A stretch of DNA of 48,618 nucleotides from contig JAFGSF010000016.1 in the NCBI GenBank assembly GCA_016934745.1, positions 1 through 48,618 of the forward strand, read 5' to 3'. Numbering within the stretch: the stretch's first letter is position 1; each line of letters opens with the position of its first letter. The notes under the pieces were generated by a model. The model ran no database searches and was not told the origin of the DNA. It saw only the letters and a list, made by a program, of their open reading frames with translations. The position numbers were made by a program, and so were the translations under genes. Below, one piece after another: positions 34,890 to 43,334 of this stretch. The stretch comes from Candidatus Aminicenantota bacterium. Its GTDB lineage: Bacteria; Acidobacteriota; Aminicenantia; UBA2199.

Positions 34890-35827
34890 TTTTCCGCCCT
34901 GCCGTATGCTTCGATTATTTTTTGGATCAAAGGATGACGGACAACATCCTTCATGGTTAAATGAACCACGGAGATCCCGGCAACGTTTTTGAGAATTCCG
35001 ATCGCCTTGAATATTCCTGACTTTTTGGGCTGGTCCAGATCGATCTGGGTGATATCGGCAGTAACCACGACACGCGAATTGACTCCAAAGCGGGTGAGGA
35101 ACATTTTCATCTGCGAATCCACGGTATTCTGTCCCTCATCGAGGATAATAAAAGCATCGCTGATGGTGCGGCCCCGCATGTAGGCTAAAGGGGCTATTTC
35201 AATAATCCCCTTTTCGATCAATTCGGCCGTTTTCTCGAAGCCAATCAAGAAATACAGGGCATCATACAGCGGGCGCAGGTAGGGATTAATCTTCTGCTGG
35301 ATGTCGCCGGGCAGAAAACCCAGTTTTTCACCGGCTTCGACCACGGGTCGGGTCAATACGATGCGTTCTACTGTTTTATTGATCAAGGCGCTCAATGCCA
35401 TGGCAATGGCCAGAAATGTTTTGCCCGTACCAGCGGGACCAATACCGAATACCATGGCATTTTCCTTGATCGCCTGGACATAAGCCTGCTGGTTGTACGT
35501 CTTGGGAAAAACATCTCTGCCGTTCACCTTGATGATGTTTTTATTTTGAACATTTTCCTGCAATGCATTGATCTTTCCATCGGCGACCAGGTTCAGACTG
35601 AAAAGAATATCATGATGGGTCAGGCCGTTATTTTCCCCGGCCAGTTGGACAAGATGCTGCAGGTATTTTTTATATTTTTTTACGCTCGCTGTTTTTCCCG
35701 CGAACATGATCTTGTTGCCGCGCAGCGAAATTTCCAGGTCGAACGCCGACTCGATGGCGGTCAGGTTCTTTTGGATTAAAATCGGAAATTGATTGCCCAG
35801 GGCCTCGGGGCATATGAATTCATCCAT
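34886..35827 (-). CDS. phoH: PhoH-like ATPase
   Basis: PhoH/YbeZ family P-loop ATPase, linked to RNA metabolism with YbeY. An N-terminal KH-like part (about 1-100) is followed by Walker A GPAGTGKTFLA (about 131-141), LTRPVVEAGEKLGFLPGD, given in part, and Walker B FIILDEGQN. Length 313 is normal. It is the first gene of the long minus-strand run and has an ideal promoter 32 bases upstream. The Shine-Dalgarno is weak (GGGA). Confidence 0.94.
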   Translation of the reverse strand: MDEFICPEALGNQFPILIQKNLTAIESAFDLEISLRGNKIMFAGKTASVKKYKKYLQHLVQLAGENNGLTHHDILFSLNLVADGKINALQENVQNKNIIKVNGRDVFPKTYNQQAYVQAIKENAMVFGIGPAGTGKTFLAIAMALSALINKTVERIVLTRPVVEAGEKLGFLPGDIQQKINPYLRPLYDALYFLIGFEKTAELIEKGIIEIAPLAYMRGRTISDAFIILDEGQNTVDSQMKMFLTRFGVNSRVVVTADITQIDLDQPKKSGIFKAIGILKNVAGISVVHLTMKDVVRHPLIQKIIEAYGRAEK

Positions 35828-35865
35828 ATTAAAATGTTCCCGCCAATCCTGTTTTCATTGTCCCT

Positions 35866-35894
35866 ATTATAGAAAGGCTCTGGGCAATTGTCAA
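35866..35894 (-). promoter_or_regulatory. Perfect-consensus sigma-70 promoter of the phoH run
   Basis: TTGACA (35894-35889), 17 bases, TATAAT (35871-35866): both boxes match consensus exactly. Transcription would begin near 35859, 32 bases before the phoH ATG. It is the strongest promoter visible in the window. Confidence 0.85.
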
Positions 35895-35917
35895 CTTGGG
35901 GGCCACGCGCTCCATGG

Positions 35918-37477
35918 CTAGGCCAACCCGATCAGAGGCAAGAGCAAGCGCAAGACCATCCAAATCACCAATCCGCCCGTAATGTCAAATATAAAACCGG
36001 CCCGGATCATTTTGACGATAGGCACCAGTCCGGATCCATATACGATGGCGTTGGGAGGCGTGGATACTGGCAGCATGAAGCCCCAGCTACAGCCCAGAAT
36101 GGCCCCCAGGGCAGGCGGCACCGGGTTGACGCCGGCAGCCATGGCCAGTGAAATGATCACGGGAACAACCATGTTGGCAGCAGCCGTATTGGAAGTCGTC
36201 TCACTGGCGATAATGGCAATGAACACCGCCACGAAGGTAATGGTCCACATCGATCCGGCCCCGGACATCTCAATCAGGCCATGGCCGATTTGTTCGGCAA
36301 GCCCGGTTGAAAACATCAGGTTGCCCAGACTTAAGCCACCGCCGAAAAGGAGCAACGTTCCCCAATCGATGTCCACGGCTTGGCGCCAGGAAATAGTGAA
36401 TTGTTTTTTTTTCCAATTCACCGGTAAAACAAAGAGCAAAGAGGCGCCTATCAGGGCGGCGGCGGCTTCCGGCAGCCGCGAGCCGTACATTTTGGTCACG
36501 GGAGCGGAACTGCCGAAAAAAATCGCCAGGAAACCGGGGACGACCCAAAGGCCGACCGTAACCAGGAACGCAGCCAAGGAATTTTTTTGCCCGCGGTTCC
36601 AGCGTCCGAGTTTGGCCAATTCCTGGCGCACAAAATCCCGGCCGCCTTCCATGACCGGCAGTTCAGGTTTGTGCAAAAAATAAAGTATACAAAAAAGCAG
36701 GCCGTACATAATGATCAGCATGGGCACGGCAAACTGCATCCACTTGAAAAACGGGATGCGGATACCGGCAAACTTTTCGATCATGGCGATGCCGATCAAG
36801 TTGGGCGGACTGCCCACCGGCGTGCCGATGCCGCCCGTGGAGGAAGCGTATGCGGCCATCAGCATCATGGCGCTGGCGAAGCGAAGACGCGACGGGTCCG
36901 TTTTCCTGCCGGTTTTCTTGCCAATCATATCGGCCCTGGCGCTGACAATGCCCAGGCCGATCGGAAACATCATGGCCGTGGTGGCCGTGTTGCTGATCCA
37001 CATTGACAAGAAGGCGGCGATGGCACCAAAGGCGAACAAAATCCGCCAGGAGCGGTCCCCGATCCAGCTCATGGACATGATGCTATAGGCGAACCTGCGG
37101 TCCAGAGCGTGCACGCTCATGGACCGGGCAATAATGAAACTGCCCAGAAAAAGAAATATGGTTGGCTCGGCGAAAGGAGCCAGAACCGTTTTGGCATCTG
37201 CCACTCCGGCCAGGATGCACAGGGCCGCCGCGAAAAGCGCTGTGATGGGAATGGGGATGGGTTCACCGATCCACCAGATCACCACCCAGCCGATGATGGC
37301 GGCCAAGGTATGGGCCGGCGTGCTCAGGGCGGGCATGGGGACAAGCAGCAAAACGAGTCCCAAAAGCGGCCCCAGGAACAAGCTCACCCTCTGCCGCCAG
37401 AATTCAATCTTTTCCTCGAGCGGTGAAATCTCTTCCGCCAGCTCAGCGGCTTGACCATTTTTTATTTCATTTTCCAT
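35918..37477 (-). CDS. SLC13/DASS-family sodium:anion symporter
   Basis: Inner-membrane carrier for di- or tricarboxylates or sulfate. Both SNT sodium/substrate motifs are visible: SNTATTAMMFPI (about 170) and TTSNTAAANMVVP (about 440). About 11-12 hydrophobic helices occur in 519 residues. Start chosen at ATG 37477 (MENEIKNGQ); the longer frame runs back toward metH and lacks conserved character. It lies 64 bases after metH on the same strand and may be the third gene of that operon. The substrate cannot be assigned. Confidence 0.9.
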   Translation of the reverse strand: MENEIKNGQAAELAEEISPLEEKIEFWRQRVSLFLGPLLGLVLLLVPMPALSTPAHTLAAIIGWVVIWWIGEPIPIPITALFAAALCILAGVADAKTVLAPFAEPTIFLFLGSFIIARSMSVHALDRRFAYSIMSMSWIGDRSWRILFAFGAIAAFLSMWISNTATTAMMFPIGLGIVSARADMIGKKTGRKTDPSRLRFASAMMLMAAYASSTGGIGTPVGSPPNLIGIAMIEKFAGIRIPFFKWMQFAVPMLIIMYGLLFCILYFLHKPELPVMEGGRDFVRQELAKLGRWNRGQKNSLAAFLVTVGLWVVPGFLAIFFGSSAPVTKMYGSRLPEAAAALIGASLLFVLPVNWKKKQFTISWRQAVDIDWGTLLLFGGGLSLGNLMFSTGLAEQIGHGLIEMSGAGSMWTITFVAVFIAIIASETTSNTAAANMVVPVIISLAMAAGVNPVPPALGAILGCSWGFMLPVSTPPNAIVYGSGLVPIVKMIRAGFIFDITGGLVIWMVLRLLLPLIGLA

Positions 37478-37541
37478 GTGACACCTGATCGTGATGGATG
37501 CACACCATGAAAATAGGATCAGCCGGTTGTCGGGCTCGGCA

Positions 37542-40500
37542 TTATCGGTACTCGGCCTGGGGGTGGCAGACCACCATGGCGCTGACACTTAATTCGGGGA
37601 TCAACTGGAATGTTTCGCTGCAGGAAACCCCGATCGCAGCGGCGTTCAGAAGGCGCACCAGTTTTTCCTGGTCGGCCAATTCCGGCCAGGCCGGGTAACC
37701 GGGGCTGAATCTTTTACCCTGTTTTTGGCTCAAATTCAATTCGCGACGGATATGCTGATGCATGGCTGTGGCCAGGGTTTCCGCCAATTGCACACCGAAC
37801 CCGTGCAGCAGCATATATAGCTGGTACTGGTCGGAATCAAAAAGTTTTTTTTCAAGTTGCGAAATTTCCGCTCCGCAGGTCACAATGAAAAATGTCGCCA
37901 GATCATCTTTTTTGCGAAAATAATCGGCCAGCGATATTTTATTTCGCCTGGGGAAATCCAGATAGACATCATCGGCGGCCGTGTTCAGCAGCAAACGATT
38001 CCGGCCGCTGCGTCGACAGGCGAAATAGCCGTAAACGGACTGAAAGCCGCTGATATTTTTTTCGTTGAGCAACGCAATGATTTTTTCAATGAAAAGTTCA
38101 GCCTGGGGGCCTGTATCCATATGCCAACGGGAGCGGATCAGTATTTTTTTATCAAGGCGGGGCAGGATCTCGGCCAGGGTCCAGGTCCGTGTTTGCAATC
38201 CCTTGCAAGGCATCGTCGGAAGCTGATGGTTGAAATTCAATTCCGGCCCTGTCCGTGAGGCCTTGCTGATAATTTTTTTTCTGGACGCTCTGGAATTGGA
38301 AGCCGTGCTGCCGGCCATGATTTTCAAAGCTGAAAAAGCATCGGCGCTGTAATGAACCTTCTGCCGATAAACAGGCCTCAAGGTTTCCTTGACAAATGCC
38401 GGCGTCAAAGCCGCGCCGCCGCATATTACCGGCGTGTCGATTCCCCGCTCTGTTAAAGTGTGCAGCACTTCCTTGATTTCCAGGGTCGATTTGACCAGCA
38501 AGGCACTTAACCCGACGTGATCGGGACGGTGTTCTTCTACGGCGGCGGCAATCGCATTGCCGTCCTGATTGGTGCCCAGGTTGAAAACCTGGTAGCCATT
38601 GCTGCGCAAGATGATATCGACCAGGTTTTTACCGATATCATGAATGTCGCCTTTAACCGTGGCTAAAACCATGCGGCCGCGGTATTTTTTATCCTTGCCG
38701 AGCATATGCGGGGCCAGGATATCCAGAGCGGTTTTAACCACTTCGGCCGATTTCAAGACAAAAGGCAATTGCATTCTGCCGCTTTCAAAAAATGTGCCGA
38801 CTTCGGCCATGGCTTTCAGCAAACAGGAATTGACTATTTCCAAAGCCGGCATCTCGGCCAGAAGCACATGCAGCTCTTTTTCAATGGCCGAGGCATTTCC
38901 GCCGATTACGGCATTATAAACGCGTTCTGCCGGAGTGGAAGCCAAGCGCTGATCAACCACGGCACTGATTTTATGACCGCGAAAATATTCACAAAGCGCC
39001 AGCAGCGGATCATATTCGGCGCTGTGACGGTTGAATATCAAATCTTCGGCAAGCTTGATTTCCTCGGCGGCAATCTGGTTGAGCGGCATCACCCGGGCGG
39101 CATGGAAGATGGCGGCGGCCAGTCCCTGTTTCACGGCATGATAGAGAAAAACAGCATTGACTATTTTTCTGGCTTCCGGCTGCAGGCCGTAAGAAATATT
39201 GCTGACACCGAGCAATGGGAATGATCCGGGCATTTGTTTTTTTATCATGGGCAGGGCGGCCAGCGTTTCCACTCCGGCCCGGGCCAGTTTTGGGTCGCCC
39301 GAAGCCAGGGTGAAGGTCAGCGGGTCCAGGAAAAGATCTCCCGCTTTCAATCCCCGGGCCAGAGCCAGATCGCGCAACCGCCGCAGGACCGACAGTTTCT
39401 TGTCAGCCGTGAGGGCCATGCCATTTTCATCGATGGCCAAACAGACCACGGCGGCACCGAAATCCCTGGCCAGGGCAAGTATTTTTTCGGCCCGGGCACC
39501 CCCGTCTTCCAAATTGATGGAATTGATAACGACGCGGCCGGCGCTGCGTTTCAATCCGGCGTTTAACGCGTCGATATGGGTGCTGTCGAGCATCATCGGC
39601 AGCGGAGTCAGCGCATTCAGCCTGGCAACCAGGCGATCCATGTCCCGGGCTTCATCGCGCCCGGCATAAGCCACGTTCAGGTCCAGCAGGTGCGCCCCCT
39701 CTTTTTCCTGTTCTTGAGCAACGGCGGCCATGCCGTCCAGGTCGTCTTGAAGCAGTGCATCCTTGAATTTCCGGCTGCCCGTGGCATTGGTTCTTTCGCC
39801 GATGATCAACGGCCCGGGCTGCACGGAGAATTCCTGGGCAGCAAACAAGGATGTGGCCATGGCTGCAGCAAAGATTTTTCTTTTCCCGGGGCTCATAGCG
39901 CCGACCTTGCGGACCAAAGCCAGAATATGCGCCGGCGTCGTCCCGCAGCAGCCTCCCAGCATGTCGACGCCGTATTCCTTGGCAAAAAAACACAGATGAT
40001 CGGCGAAGAGCTCAGGCTGCAAATCATAAACATATTTCCCGTTGCTGAATTTAGGCAGCCCGGCATTGGGCATAACCGTCATGGGGAAAGGCGATGACGC
40101 GGACAGGACCCTGACCGCGTCCTTCATGTCTTCCGGGCCGCTGCCGCAATTGATGCCGAACGCCAAGAGCGGATATGGGGCGAAAGTAGCTACCGCTGTC
40201 CGGATATCGGTTCCCATGAGCATGCGGTTCTTTTCGATCGTAACCGAAACAATGACCGGTCGCTCCTGGTTCTTTTCGCGGCATACCTGGTACAGGCCAC
40301 ACAGGGCCGCCTTGATTTGCAGCATATCCTGGCAGGTTTCGATGATGAACAGGTCGACGCCGCCATCAAAAAGCCCCAGGCCTTGAAGATAATAACCTTT
40401 TTGCAGAACATCAAAATCGACTTGCAGCAGGCTGGGCAAACGCGAGCCCGGTCCAATGGAACCCGCAACATAACGCGGCTGCTCGCTGTGGCTGTAAGCA

Positions 40501-40814
40501 GTGGCCGCCCGGACTGCCAGTTCGGCGGCTTTTTTGTTTATTTCATAGGTTTTGTCCTGGAGGTTGTGAGCAGCCAATTCGCCGGGTTGGGCGCCCAGAG
40601 TGTTGGTCTCGACGATATCGCAACCCGCGGCCAGATAATCGGCATGGATGGATTCAATCACATCGGGACGGGAAAAGGCAAGATATTCATAGCAACCCTC
40701 GTGGCCATGGTAATCATCGGCATTCAATGCCATTTGCATGATGGAAGTGCCCATGGCCCCGTCAAATATCAGGATTTTTTCCTGCGCGCGCTTGGAAATG
40801 GCCGACTTGTTCAT
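37542..40814 (-). CDS. metH: Cobalamin-dependent methionine synthase
   Basis: Transfers methyl from methyl-tetrahydrofolate to homocysteine through B12. All four modules occur in order: homocysteine domain (FDGAMGTS at the start; zinc Cys in INCGSG about 221 and GGCCGT about 286), pterin domain (about 330-600, NATGSRKFKD), B12 domain with GDIHDIGKN (His ligand about 723), and a C-terminal activation domain. Length 1090, a bit short of E. coli's 1227. In the last module the SAM-binding motif reads SPGYPAWPE, with Trp in place of the usual Cys of PGYPACP. Start ATG 40814 follows GGAAGGA. It is 16 bases after metF. Confidence 0.96.
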   Translation of the reverse strand: MNKSAISKRAQEKILIFDGAMGTSIMQMALNADDYHGHEGCYEYLAFSRPDVIESIHADYLAAGCDIVETNTLGAQPGELAAHNLQDKTYEINKKAAELAVRAATAYSHSEQPRYVAGSIGPGSRLPSLLQVDFDVLQKGYYLQGLGLFDGGVDLFIIETCQDMLQIKAALCGLYQVCREKNQERPVIVSVTIEKNRMLMGTDIRTAVATFAPYPLLAFGINCGSGPEDMKDAVRVLSASSPFPMTVMPNAGLPKFSNGKYVYDLQPELFADHLCFFAKEYGVDMLGGCCGTTPAHILALVRKVGAMSPGKRKIFAAAMATSLFAAQEFSVQPGPLIIGERTNATGSRKFKDALLQDDLDGMAAVAQEQEKEGAHLLDLNVAYAGRDEARDMDRLVARLNALTPLPMMLDSTHIDALNAGLKRSAGRVVINSINLEDGGARAEKILALARDFGAAVVCLAIDENGMALTADKKLSVLRRLRDLALARGLKAGDLFLDPLTFTLASGDPKLARAGVETLAALPMIKKQMPGSFPLLGVSNISYGLQPEARKIVNAVFLYHAVKQGLAAAIFHAARVMPLNQIAAEEIKLAEDLIFNRHSAEYDPLLALCEYFRGHKISAVVDQRLASTPAERVYNAVIGGNASAIEKELHVLLAEMPALEIVNSCLLKAMAEVGTFFESGRMQLPFVLKSAEVVKTALDILAPHMLGKDKKYRGRMVLATVKGDIHDIGKNLVDIILRSNGYQVFNLGTNQDGNAIAAAVEEHRPDHVGLSALLVKSTLEIKEVLHTLTERGIDTPVICGGAALTPAFVKETLRPVYRQKVHYSADAFSALKIMAGSTASNSRASRKKIISKASRTGPELNFNHQLPTMPCKGLQTRTWTLAEILPRLDKKILIRSRWHMDTGPQAELFIEKIIALLNEKNISGFQSVYGYFACRRSGRNRLLLNTAADDVYLDFPRRNKISLADYFRKKDDLATFFIVTCGAEISQLEKKLFDSDQYQLYMLLHGFGVQLAETLATAMHQHIRRELNLSQKQGKRFSPGYPAWPELADQEKLVRLLNAAAIGVSCSETFQLIPELSVSAMVVCHPQAEYR

Positions 40815-40830
40815 GATATTTCCTTCCGGG

Positions 40831-41793
40831 TCAAGGTTTTTTGCCAAACACCATTTCCAGCAGCGCCAAGGTCGATCGTCCATAACCCATGGTGAAAACA
40901 TGCAGTCCGGGAACACCGTAGGTTATGAGTTGCTCCGCCAAGCGGGCCATGTAACGAACTCCCTGGGTGAAAGCCTGCTCGGGAGTTCGAGATTCTTCGA
41001 TAAGGTTAACCAGCTCAACCGGGATATTGACATGAAAGGTGCTGGGGATATCGAACAATTGCTTTTTGCTGACCAGCGGCTTAAGACCGGGGATGATCGG
41101 CACATGGATGCCCATGTCCCTGGCCTTTTCGACAAAGTGCTTGTAAATTTCAAAATCGAAAAACATCTGGGTGATGATGTACTCGGCACCCATGTCCACC
41201 TTGTTCTTCAAATAAAAAAGGTCTTTTTGCAAATTGGGTGATTCGAAATGTTTTTCCGGGTAAGCGGCCACTCCGATGCAGAAATTGGTCGGGAACGGGT
41301 CCTCCAACTCGTCGAGGTACTTGCCGCGGTTGAGCTGGGCAATCTGTTCGACAAGCTGGGAGGCATATTGGTGGCCGTTCTTTTCCGGGATGTAGCGCGC
41401 CTGGCCCGGCGGTGGATCGCCGCGCAGGGCCAGGAGGTTTTTGATACCCAGGAAGTGAAGGTCGATCAGGGTATCCTCCGTCTCGTAGCGGTTGAAGCTG
41501 CCACAGATCAGGTGCGGAACCGGTTCGACCTGGAAGCGGTTCTTGATAGCGCTGCAGATACCAACCGTACCCGGTTTTTTTCGCCGCGGCCGGCGCGTAA
41601 TCACGTTGTCCTTTTCCTCGTAGACCATATGCGGCTGATGGTATGTGACATTGATGAACTGCGGTTCAAAATGCATCAGTGGATCAATCCCGGAGAGGAT
41701 GTCATCCATGCTTTTACCGCGATCGGGAGGTGTAATTTCCAGCGAAAACAGCAATTTTTTGTTCTGGTTCAACCAGTCAATGACCTTGGTCAT
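40831..41793 (-). CDS. metF: Methylenetetrahydrofolate reductase
   Basis: Flavoprotein reducing methylene- to methyl-tetrahydrofolate, the methyl donor for the adjacent metH. The N-terminal FSLEITPPDRG holds the catalytic Glu; ITQMFFD and PIIPGLKPL are family signatures. Length 320, slightly longer than E. coli MetF (296). CAGGGGA lies before the ATG. It heads the metF-metH operon. Confidence 0.94.
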   Translation of the reverse strand: MTKVIDWLNQNKKLLFSLEITPPDRGKSMDDILSGIDPLMHFEPQFINVTYHQPHMVYEEKDNVITRRPRRKKPGTVGICSAIKNRFQVEPVPHLICGSFNRYETEDTLIDLHFLGIKNLLALRGDPPPGQARYIPEKNGHQYASQLVEQIAQLNRGKYLDELEDPFPTNFCIGVAAYPEKHFESPNLQKDLFYLKNKVDMGAEYIITQMFFDFEIYKHFVEKARDMGIHVPIIPGLKPLVSKKQLFDIPSTFHVNIPVELVNLIEESRTPEQAFTQGVRYMARLAEQLITYGVPGLHVFTMGYGRSTLALLEMVFGKKP

Positions 41794-41821
41794 AATATCC
41801 CCTGGCGGTTAAATTTCGTTT

Positions 41822-41850
41822 ATCATAGCACAAAAAGCCCTGATTTTGAA
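41822..41850 (-). promoter_or_regulatory. Candidate promoter of metF-metH
   Basis: TTCAAA (41850-41845), 17 bases, TATGAT (41827-41822). The start would be near 41815, 22 bases before the metF ATG. That leaves no room for a riboswitch in the leader. Confidence 0.45.
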
Positions 41851-41903
41851 GCACTGCCTGGAGAATGCGGTTTAAAACCTGTAACGCATATTGTCATGGC
41901 ATC

Positions 41904-42151
41904 CAACTCATCCCCCAATCCCCGCGTTGCGGGATGGCATCGCCGGATGCCTCACAAAGCTTCGGCATAACGCTGCGTACCTTCTCTTGGGAAAAGAAGG
42001 GGGGGGAGATGTCTTGGCCCTCAAGGGATGGGCAAATCAGATCTGTCAAAAAGGCAGAAAATTCTCAAGTGGCAGACCGATCAGATTTGACAGGATAGGC
42101 GGAAAATCGGTGCTGCCCCTCTCTTTGGAAGAGAGGGGTTGGGGTGAGTTG
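41904..42151. repeat. Repeat-like element with inverted ends and internal hairpins
   Basis: The left edge CAACTCATCCCCCAATCCCC (41904-41923) and the right edge GGGGTTGGGGTGAGTTG (42135-42151) are imperfect inverted repeats. Between them lie hairpins: CCCGC-GTT-GCGGG near 41921, GGCATC-GCCG-GATGCC near 41936, CCTTCT...AGAAGG near 41980, and a perfect 10-bp stem CCCCTCTCTT-TGG-AAGAGAGGGG (42117-42139). A diverged direct repeat of about 28 bases is at 42034-42062 and 42079-42107. No transposase is encoded. It fits a non-autonomous mobile element or a REP-like cluster. Confidence 0.55.
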
Positions 42152-42183
42152 TATGTTCAAAAACCTTTTTTGGTTAAGACCGA

Positions 42184-42657
42184 TCACGTCCTTAGGGTTG
42201 CGGTCAGGCGCAAGGGGTGCTGCAGCAATTGCAGCGCTTCGTTAATGTCCCGGCACACCACATCGGCCGCCAGGATGCTTTCAACCGCCGCGCCCTCCTC
42301 CTGGATGACCAGGATGCCCAGCCGGGCTTTTTTCAGCATGGCGCGGTCATTGCGGCCGTTGCCGATGGCCGCGGTGTGTTCAGCTCCGAGTTCCTCCACG
42401 TAGCGGCCTTTCCGGGCGGTTTGGTCGGTGCCTTCGAGGACCTTCAGAACGCAGGGGATTCCCTGGACTTCCCTTTCGACGCCGCCGAAAGTGCCGGCCG
42501 TGACGATGTGAATCCGCAGCTGCCGGGAGAGTCCGACCAGCATCTCCCCCACTCCGGGCTTGAGCTTGCCGTTGAAAGCCAGGGTGCCGTTGAAATCCAG
42601 CACCAGATGTTCGAGTTCCAGGATTTCATCTTTTCCGGGAATGGTTAATTTAATCAT
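42184..42657 (-). CDS. HAD-superfamily soluble P-type ATPase-like phosphatase
   Basis: Small HAD protein of 157 residues resembling the COG4087 soluble P-type-ATPase group. Motif I is LDFNGTLA (Asp21 nucleophile), with Asn rather than Asp two places later. A Thr in VTAGT serves motif II, a Lys sits in TARKGRYVEEL, and motif IV is GNGRNDRAML. There is no cap domain. The start is ATG 42657, overlapping the exonuclease stop by 8 bases. The substrate is unknown; the Asn makes a P-ATPase-like chemistry possible. Confidence 0.8.
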   Translation of the reverse strand: MIKLTIPGKDEILELEHLVLDFNGTLAFNGKLKPGVGEMLVGLSRQLRIHIVTAGTFGGVEREVQGIPCVLKVLEGTDQTARKGRYVEELGAEHTAAIGNGRNDRAMLKKARLGILVIQEEGAAVESILAADVVCRDINEALQLLQHPLRLTATLRT

Positions 42658-43252
42658 GCGTTTTCATTTTCTCCAAAAAAAGGAATATTTCCCGGCACAC
42701 CCAGGCATCGGTGGCGGCATATAGAACCTGGGCCGGAGTCAACTCGGAACGCTCCCAGTTGGAGCACTGGGCCCCTTTTGAAATGCGTATCCCCAGCAAT
42801 TGGGCGGCCAGGGTGCGCACGCCGCCGGCCTTGATGCCGGCCTTGGCCGCCATTTTCCCCAGGTCGACAAATCCGGCGGGAACGAATTTCATGACCTCGC
42901 TGAGCTTTTCGATATCTCCGGCAACGGCGACCCCGGCCTTGAAAATGCGGCCGTCGGCAAACGATTCAGCAAGCAGGTGCAGGGCCTTCACTTTTTTCAG
43001 CTGCACCAGGAAAACTTTTTTTCTCCCGGCCATCTGCACCAGGGCCGGCGGGAAATGATCGCCGCTCTTGAAGGTCGGCCTGACCTCGATGTCGAATCCC
43101 AGGACCCTTTCAGCCATGATTTCAGGCATAATCCGGCTCAGGTGCGCGTCATCGGCCACAATCTCTACCGGGCCGTCATATTTTTTCAACGGCAGCAGGT
43201 TTATTTCCAGTTTGCTCGGCAGCGGCTTGAGAATAACGGTGTTTTCTGGCAT
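42650..43252 (-). CDS. RNase D-like 3'-5' exonuclease (DEDDy)
   Basis: Three-prime exonuclease domain protein of 200 residues. Exo I is GFDIEV (Asp and Glu about 53-55), Exo II is VAVAGDIEKL with Asp, and Exo III is YAATDAW with Tyr and Asp (about 180). It lacks the HRDC domains of RNase D. Start ATG 43252 (MPENTVILK) is preceded by a TATAAT box only six bases away and no Shine-Dalgarno. It overlaps the HAD gene. Target nucleic acid is unknown. Confidence 0.88.
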   Translation of the reverse strand: MPENTVILKPLPSKLEINLLPLKKYDGPVEIVADDAHLSRIMPEIMAERVLGFDIEVRPTFKSGDHFPPALVQMAGRKKVFLVQLKKVKALHLLAESFADGRIFKAGVAVAGDIEKLSEVMKFVPAGFVDLGKMAAKAGIKAGGVRTLAAQLLGIRISKGAQCSNWERSELTPAQVLYAATDAWVCREIFLFLEKMKTHD

Positions 43253-43258
43253 GGTGTG

Positions 43259-43286
43259 ATTATAACGTAACCGCGGGCAATTGCAA
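43259..43286 (-). promoter_or_regulatory. Promoter abutting the exonuclease start (leaderless)
   Basis: TTGCAA (43286-43281), 16 bases, TATAAT (43264-43259). Six bases later comes the ATG at 43252, so +1 would coincide with the A of the start codon. Confidence 0.55.
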
Positions 43287-43334
43287 TTCGGGATCAAATT
43301 AAATTATTTGGTTGTAAATCACTCCATGCCGGGT

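Noticed and set aside
37478..37588. Longer N-terminus of the SLC13 transporter
   Set aside because: It runs into the end of metH; ATG 37477 gives a normal protein.
41794..41850. SAM or cobalamin riboswitch before metF
   Set aside because: The predicted leader is only about 22 bases, too short, and no riboswitch core is seen.
41904..42151. CRISPR array
   Set aside because: Only two diverged copies of a direct repeat, no regular spacers, no cas genes.
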